Part shown: piece by piece, positions 5,845 to 10,146 of the stretch
Layout: the number at the start of each line of letters is the position of its first letter
How positions within the stretch are numbered: position 1 is the first letter of the stretch
DNA from: Chloroflexia bacterium
GTDB lineage: Bacteria; Chloroflexota; Chloroflexia; Thermomicrobiales; UBA6265
Direction: 5' to 3'
Assembly: GCA_013698285.1 (NCBI GenBank)
Contig: JACCVE010000383.1
Location: 1-10,146, forward strand
Length of the DNA stretch: 10,146 nt
The notes under the pieces: model-generated
Database searches by the model: none
What the model was told of the DNA's origin: nothing
Seen by the model: the letters and a program-made list of their open reading frames with translations, nothing else
Position numbers and translations under genes: made by a program

Positions 5845-8217
5845 CTAGGCCAGGTCGTGGCGGAGCGCGAAGCTCGCGGCCGCGGTCCGCGACTCGACGC
5901 CGAGCTTGGCCAGGATGCTCTCGACGTGGTGCCCGGCGGTGCTGGGGCTGATCGACAGGCGGGTGGCGATCTCGCGGTTGGAGTGCCCCTCGGCCAGATG
6001 TCGGAGGACCTCCCGCTCTCGCGGGGTCAAGCCCCATGGGTCCCCGCCGCCTCGACCCGGTGCTAGGGACGCATCCGGCAGCGGGACCGTGATCGCCAGC
6101 GCCTCGACCACCGCATCCTCCAGCGGCAGACCCCGTCCGGCGGTCCACCCGGCGAGGAAGGCATCTTGGGCCATCGCCCGGCGGGTCACCACGACCGCTC
6201 GCTCGTGCTCGGCGATGAACGACTTCGGCAGCGGCGCGTCGATCACCTCGCGGAGCGCTTCGGCCGCGCCATAGAGGCGGGCCGCGACCGCTGGCTGGCC
6301 CGTCATGCCGGCGATGTCCGCCACGTCCTCGAACGACGAGGGAATGGTCCGCACGTCCCGCGTGTGCCACCGCTGCCGCAGGGCTCGGTGGGAGAGGGTG
6401 AGGGAGAAGGGGTAGTCCCGCTCCGCATAGGCGACGCGGGCGAGCCCCTGCACCGCCCGGGCGGCGCGGACGGCATCGCCGGCCAGCCGGTGCATGCCCA
6501 ACTCCGTGTCCCAACACTGGCGGGCCAACGCCAGGTCCCGTGGATCCCCGAGCCGGTCCAGCCCGCCCAGGTCGCCCAACATCGCGAGGTCGGTCTTGGT
6601 CATCGCGACCTCGGTCGGACGCCCGGCCGCGTCCCAGGCCGCCAACGCATCCTCGAAGTGGGCACGGGCCGTCACCGGATCGCCGGCGGACCGCGCGACC
6701 TGCCCGAGTAGGGATAGCGCCTCGGCCAAGGCCGCATCGTCCCCGGCGACTCTCGCTCGTCCGGCGCGCCCGGCGGCGAACCGGGTCGCCTCCTCGTCGT
6801 CGGTCCGCTCGGCCGCCAGTCGGGCAGCCGCCAGCGTCGTGCGTTCGACCAGGGAAGCGGGGGCACCGTCACCGAGGGCGAGCCCGCGCCGCAACCAGTC
6901 CGCCCCCTCCTGGCCGTGCCCGAGGTGCCACCAGGGCGCGATCAGGTCGTGCGCCAATGCCAACAGGGCCTCGGCCTCGCCCCGCTCCTCCAACCAGCCC
7001 AGGGCCTCCCGCAGGTTGGCGTGGTCGGCCTCCAGGCGATGCTGCCAGCCGATGGCATCCGGCCCCTCGAACCCCAGGCGCGCCGCCCCGGCGAACGATT
7101 GGCACCAGGCGACGAGGCGACGACCCGTCCGTTCCTCCTCACCGCTGGCGGCGAGCCGCTCCAGGCCGAACTCCCGGATCGTCTCCAGCATCCGGAACCG
7201 CTGCTGTCCACCGGCGCTCTCGGCCCGCCCGAGCAGGCTCTGGTCCACGAGCGACGCGATCCCGTCCAGCACCGTGGTACCAGGGTCGAATCCGGCACCT
7301 ACGACTACTTCGGCCGCCTCGAGCGTGCAGCCGTCGACGAAGACCGCCAGCGTCCGGAAGAGCCGTCGCTGGTCATCGTCCAGAAGATCGTAGCTCCAGG
7401 CGATGGCGGCCCGCATCGTCCGGTGGCGGTCGGGGACATCGCGGGGACCGCCGGTCAGCAGGGGCAGGCGGTGTCCTAACCGGGCGAGAACGGCCCGCGG
7501 CGACAGGTAGGCGACGCGGGCGGCGGCCAGTTCGATGGCGAGCGGGAGCCCCTCCAGGCGGCGGCAGATCTCAGCCACGTCCGCCGCGTTGGCCGGCGTC
7601 AAGGCGAACCCGGCGTCGGCCGCCCTGGCCCGCTCGACGAAGAGGCGGACCGCGTCCGAGCCCGCGTGGTCGCCCCCGGCACCCCCCTCCTCGCCCACGC
7701 CGACCGGCAAGCCGAGGGGGCCGACGACGATGGTCCGCTCACCGGTGATGTGAAGCAAGGACCGGCTCGTGATCAGGAGTCGCAGACGGGGACTGGCCGA
7801 AAGCAATGCCGCGATCGGCAGGGCCGCCGCGACGACGTGCTCGAAACTGTCGAGGATGAACAGCGCGTCCCAATGCCGGACCATGGCTTCCAGGCGTTCG
7901 GCGGCCGGTCCGTGGTCCCCGTCATATCGACCGAGCGTCCGTGCCACCGTGGGCAGGACATGCGTCGGGTCGGTGACCGCCGCGAGCGAGATCCACCAGA
8001 CCCCGTCGGGGAAGGTGCCCTTGAGCTGATCGGCGACGCACAGCGCGATCCGGGACTTCCCGATCCCGCCCGGCCCGACGAGTACCACGAGCCGGGCATC
8101 CCCGTCGACCAGCGTCGCGACGACGCCCTCGACCTCCCGCGCTCGCCCGACGAGCGGGGTCATGGTCCCCGGTAAGCGGATCGCCGCACGTTGGTCGCGC
8201 GGACCGGTCGCATCCAT
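5845..8217 (-). CDS. Large transcriptional regulator: AAA/NB-ARC ATPase, TPR-like region, LuxR-type HTH
   Basis: A 790-residue one-component regulator of the ATPase plus LuxR-HTH type. In order: LVGR at about 22-25; Walker A GPGGIGKS at 48-55; Walker B LFILD at 119-123 with SFEHV after it; LLITSR near 147-152; GLPLAIELAAARV at 223-235; a winged-helix-like segment near 265-310; a helical repeat region with LEADHANLREALGWL; and a C-terminal LuxR HTH (LTPREREVLRHLAEG to the end, about 730-790). Such proteins bind ATP, sense an unknown ligand through the repeat region and activate transcription. The start is uncertain because no strong ribosome binding site is visible. ATG 8217 fits the family N-terminus and lies below a promoter-like sequence at 8308-8337, which argues against the upstream start at 8526. 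ATG 8274 remains possible. It is divergent from the phosphoribosyltransferase gene. Confidence 0.88.
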   Translation of the reverse strand: MDATGPRDQRAAIRLPGTMTPLVGRAREVEGVVATLVDGDARLVVLVGPGGIGKSRIALCVADQLKGTFPDGVWWISLAAVTDPTHVLPTVARTLGRYDGDHGPAAERLEAMVRHWDALFILDSFEHVVAAALPIAALLSASPRLRLLITSRSLLHITGERTIVVGPLGLPVGVGEEGGAGGDHAGSDAVRLFVERARAADAGFALTPANAADVAEICRRLEGLPLAIELAAARVAYLSPRAVLARLGHRLPLLTGGPRDVPDRHRTMRAAIAWSYDLLDDDQRRLFRTLAVFVDGCTLEAAEVVVGAGFDPGTTVLDGIASLVDQSLLGRAESAGGQQRFRMLETIREFGLERLAASGEEERTGRRLVAWCQSFAGAARLGFEGPDAIGWQHRLEADHANLREALGWLEERGEAEALLALAHDLIAPWWHLGHGQEGADWLRRGLALGDGAPASLVERTTLAAARLAAERTDDEEATRFAAGRAGRARVAGDDAALAEALSLLGQVARSAGDPVTARAHFEDALAAWDAAGRPTEVAMTKTDLAMLGDLGGLDRLGDPRDLALARQCWDTELGMHRLAGDAVRAARAVQGLARVAYAERDYPFSLTLSHRALRQRWHTRDVRTIPSSFEDVADIAGMTGQPAVAARLYGAAEALREVIDAPLPKSFIAEHERAVVVTRRAMAQDAFLAGWTAGRGLPLEDAVVEALAITVPLPDASLAPGRGGGDPWGLTPREREVLRHLAEGHSNREIATRLSISPSTAGHHVESILAKLGVESRTAAASFALRHDLA

Positions 8218-8307
8218 CCAGGAGTTCTCGTGTCCGAATCGCTCGGGTGACGACGCGACGGACGCTGGGATCATCCAGCCCGTGTCCGGCACGATGGACC
8301 CGATCGC

Positions 8308-8337
8308 ATGATGCCAACGGAGGCGACCCCATGTCAA
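8308..8337 (-). promoter_or_regulatory. Candidate sigma-70-type promoter of the regulator gene
   Basis: On the minus strand a perfect -35 TTGACA (8332-8337) is followed after 18 bp by CATCAT (8308-8313), which matches four of six positions of the -10 consensus. It would start transcription near 8301, giving a leader of about 84 nt to ATG 8217. Confidence 0.45.
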
Positions 8338-8557
8338 CCAACCGGGCACCGGTGGACCATTGATCCGCGTCGGGCGAACACCCGGCGCCGTCTCACGCGC
8401 TCCCCGCCCGGTGGCGGGCCCGGACGCGCGAGCCGGGAGAGGTCCATCGCCGCCGCTCGGGACACCGGTCCGATGCCGGTTCACCCCAGGGATCACGGGC
8501 GCCCCGGCGCCCCCGGCGATCCACACCGGAGACCGTGGGTCCTGGCCGGGAGTGGCG

Positions 8558-8566
8558 TGCTATCCT
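8558..8566 (+). promoter_or_regulatory. Candidate extended -10 element of the phosphoribosyltransferase-like gene
   Basis: TGCTATCCT fits the extended -10 form (TG, one base, then TATCCT, four of six matching consensus). No good -35 is visible. Transcription would begin near 8573, about 46 nt before the GTG start. Confidence 0.35.
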
Positions 8567-8606
8567 GCCGGTCCCGGCGCCCGCGTGTGCCGCCGGCATC
8601 TCGGGC

Positions 8607-8613
8607 GGGAGGA
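8607..8613 (+). promoter_or_regulatory. Ribosome binding site that sets the GTG start
   Basis: GGGAGGA lies 5 nt before GTG 8619 but 17 nt before the in-frame ATG 8631, so GTG is the likelier start. Confidence 0.6.
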
Positions 8614-8618
8614 CGACC

Positions 8619-9221
8619 GTGGCGCGTACCATGGATCATCGCGAATCGACGCTGGACCGGACGATCCTTGACCACCTGAAGCGCGACGGGCTCCTGACCG
8701 AGGGGCACTTCGCCTATCGCTCCGGGCGGCACAGCGCCCTGCACCTGGACCGGGACCGCCTCCTGGCCGACCCCGGCGCGGCGAGCCGGATGGGCTATGC
8801 CCTGGCCAAGCGGTTCTTCAACGACCACCTCCACACCGTCGCCTCGCCGTCGATCTGGGGGGCGGGACTGGCCCAGTGGGTGGCCTACTTCCTCGACCCC
8901 CGGGCCAAGGTGGTCTACGCCACCCCGCGCGACGGGCAGCCGACCATCGCCCCCCGGCTCGAATCGCTGATCGCGGGCCAGCGGGTGCTGCTGATCGACA
9001 ACCTGATCATGAGCGGGGCGACGATGGGCCGGTTCGACGAATTGATCACCGGGCTCGGCGGCGAGGTGATCGGGATCGGCGCCCTCTGGAACGCCACCGA
9101 ACCGACCATCGGCACCGAACCCGTCTTCGGCCTCCTGAACGAACTCTACGAGGCCTTCCCCGCCGCGTCGTGCCCCCTCTGCGCCGCCGGGGCCAGCGAG
9201 CCGGTCGAGATCCCGTACTGA
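8619..9221 (+). CDS. Orotate phosphoribosyltransferase-family protein with altered active-site motifs
   Basis: The 200-residue protein follows the PyrE-type phosphoribosyltransferase layout: GHFAYRSGRHSALHLDRDRLLADP (29-52) at the N-terminus, PSIWGAGLA near 77-85 where the family has a PxxGG segment, a PRPP-loop equivalent at 124-135, and a C-terminal CPLC at 185-188 like the CPLC tail of bacterial PyrE forms. Orotate phosphoribosyltransferase joins orotate and PRPP in pyrimidine synthesis. Here the PRPP motif reads LLIDNLIMSGAT, where the family normally has two acidic residues followed by TTG. The mobile loop (YATPRDGQPTIAP) lacks the usual Arg/Lys and His pattern. It may therefore use another base, serve a regulatory role, or be a divergent OPRTase. 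GTG 8619 is chosen over ATG 8631 for ribosome-binding-site spacing. recX follows by 153 bp on the same strand. Confidence 0.78.
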   Translation: MARTMDHRESTLDRTILDHLKRDGLLTEGHFAYRSGRHSALHLDRDRLLADPGAASRMGYALAKRFFNDHLHTVASPSIWGAGLAQWVAYFLDPRAKVVYATPRDGQPTIAPRLESLIAGQRVLLIDNLIMSGATMGRFDELITGLGGEVIGIGALWNATEPTIGTEPVFGLLNELYEAFPAASCPLCAAGASEPVEIPY

Positions 9222-9284
9222 CCTGCCCCTCCCATGGGCGGCGAACCGTGCGTTTGGCGGGGAACGTCGCGCCCCTCGCCTCGC

Positions 9285-9320
9285 CATCCCGGCGTCGTCA
9301 TCCCGGCGTCGTCATCCCGG
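9285..9320. repeat. 14-bp tandem repeat, about 2.6 copies
   Basis: CATCCCGGCGTCGT occurs at 9285-9298 and 9299-9312 exactly, followed by a partial CATCCCGG (9313-9320). It lies in the 153-bp spacer before recX and is probably a slippage repeat; no role is evident. Confidence 0.8.
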
Positions 9321-9374
9321 CCCACCTGTCCCCACCCCACGTCGCGAGGCAGACCACATGCACCCCGTGAACCG

Positions 9375-10146
9375 ATGAGCTTTCCCACCCGGCGCCGGCC
9401 GCCCGGTCGCGACACGCGACGAACGCCCGGGGGCCCGGGGCGGTTGGGCCGGGGGGCCGGCCCGGGGGACATCGGCACGCCTGGGTCCGACGACGGGGGG
9501 GAGACATCCGGCGGCCCGGAGTCGGGCACCATTACGGCGATCAAGAGCCAGGCCCGCGATCCCGAACGAGTCAGCATCTTCCTCGACGGCGCGTTCGCCT
9601 TCGGCCTGGGGCGGCAGATCGCCCTCGACGAGGCGCTGCGGATCGGCGACGACCTCTCCCCGGAGCGCGTCGCCGCCCTGCGCGCCACCGACGACATCGG
9701 CAAGGCCACCAACGCCGCCCTGGCCCTGCTGGCCCGGCGGCCCCGGTCGGTCAAGGAAGTGCGGGACCGGCTCGGCCAGAAGGGGTACGCCCCAGAGGCG
9801 ATCGACGCGGCCGTCGCCCGCCTCGAAGGCTGGAACTATGTCGGCGACGACGACTTCGCCCGCTACTGGGTCGAGAACCGGGTCGCCCACAAGCCGCGGG
9901 GGGAGCGGCTGATCGCCCAAGAGCTGCGCCAGAAGGGCGTTGAGCGGGAGACGGCCCGGGCCGCGATCGAGGCGGCCGAGATCGACGAACTCTCGGCCGC
10001 CCGGGAGCTGGGCCGGCAGAAGCTGCGCGCCTACCGGGGCCTGGAGCGGACCGTGGCCTACCGCCGCCTGGGCGGTTTCCTCGGCCGCCGGGGCTTCGGC
10101 TACGACGTGGTCGGCCCGGTCCTCGATGAACTGCTGGCGGGATGGG
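9375..10146 (+). CDS. recX: RecX, regulator of RecA (3' end beyond the window)
   Basis: RecX binds RecA filaments and limits recombination and SOS activity. The 257 codons present show the family's tandem three-helix repeats: ALALLARRPRSVKEVRDRLGQKGY near residues 114-137, then LEGWNYVGDDDFARYWVENR near 148-167, then KPRGERLIAQELRQKGV near 172-188, all strongly typical. The domain begins at about residue 52 (GTITAIKSQARDPERVSIFLD). Residues 1-51 are Gly/Pro/Arg-rich with no structure I recognise. ATG 9375 has no clear ribosome binding site, so the true start may be further in (a TTG near 9444, or a non-ATG codon close to residue 52). The gene runs off the right edge in frame with no defect visible. 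Confidence 0.9.
   Translation, partial: MSFPTRRRPPGRDTRRTPGGPGRLGRGAGPGDIGTPGSDDGGETSGGPESGTITAIKSQARDPERVSIFLDGAFAFGLGRQIALDEALRIGDDLSPERVAALRATDDIGKATNAALALLARRPRSVKEVRDRLGQKGYAPEAIDAAVARLEGWNYVGDDDFARYWVENRVAHKPRGERLIAQELRQKGVERETARAAIEAAEIDELSAARELGRQKLRAYRGLERTVAYRRLGGFLGRRGFGYDVVGPVLDELLAGW

Larger units (their letters stand above)
8218..8618. other. Divergent intergenic region between regulator and phosphoribosyltransferase-like gene
   Basis: About 400 bp. The regulator's frame stays open to 8526, but its codons there give a Gly/Pro/Arg-rich stretch with no family match, so I treat it as non-coding. It holds a minus-strand promoter candidate (8308-8337), a plus-strand extended -10 candidate (8558-8566), and a near-perfect palindrome GGGCGCC-CC-GGCGCCC at 8497-8512 between them. 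I see no small gene. Confidence 0.5.

Noticed and set aside
6494..7748. Long plus-strand frames of about 300-400 codons opposite the regulator
   Set aside because: Antisense to a protein with clear Walker and LuxR HTH motifs; products are Arg/Pro/Ser-rich.
8218..8526. 103-residue N-terminal extension of the regulator
   Set aside because: No domain match, no ribosome binding site, and a promoter-like sequence lies within it.

Overview
This is a GC-rich chromosomal window, with C or G at most third codon positions. It reads as ordinary bacterial DNA from a high-GC lineage. The mix of a YugP-type membrane zinc peptidase, an IdsA-like prenyl synthase with a DDLLG second motif, a large AAA/NB-ARC plus LuxR-type regulator, RecX and short unnamed proteins resembles Chloroflexota of the Thermomicrobia/Sphaerobacter kind. 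That placement is inferred from gene style, not from a marker gene. I found no rRNA, tRNA, insertion sequence, phage gene or CRISPR array.

Layout. (1) 84-773, minus: membrane zinc metallopeptidase. (2) 1232-2347, plus: polyprenyl diphosphate synthase, diverging from gene 1 across a 458-bp spacer. (3) 2508-5609, minus: a five-ORF block. In transcription order these are an 87-aa hypothetical, a 138-aa hypothetical, a formyltransferase-like paralog (copy B) that has lost catalytic residues, an apparently intact formyltransferase-like protein (copy A), and a 56-aa ORF overlapping the end of copy A. (4) 5845-8217, minus: an ATPase/TPR/LuxR-HTH regulator whose 3' end faces the block. The gap (5610-5844) carries imperfect direct repeats centred on TATAC. 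(5) 8619-9221, plus: a divergent orotate-phosphoribosyltransferase-family protein, diverging from the regulator. (6) 9375-10146, plus: RecX, cut by the window end.

How they may relate. The housekeeping-type genes (peptidase, prenyl synthase, RecX) show no functional link to one another. The least ordinary part is 2508-8217: a regulator, a repeat-rich upstream region, two unrecognised small genes and two tandem formyltransferase homologs. The pair is about 82% identical over a 100-residue N-terminal stretch by hand alignment, but copy B has Tyr and Ala where the family's catalytic Asn and Asp should be. An active-enzyme/pseudoenzyme pair or a decaying duplicate both fit. Control of the block by the neighbouring regulator through the repeats is only a hypothesis. 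GC-rich hairpins lie just after several stop codons and help mark gene ends.
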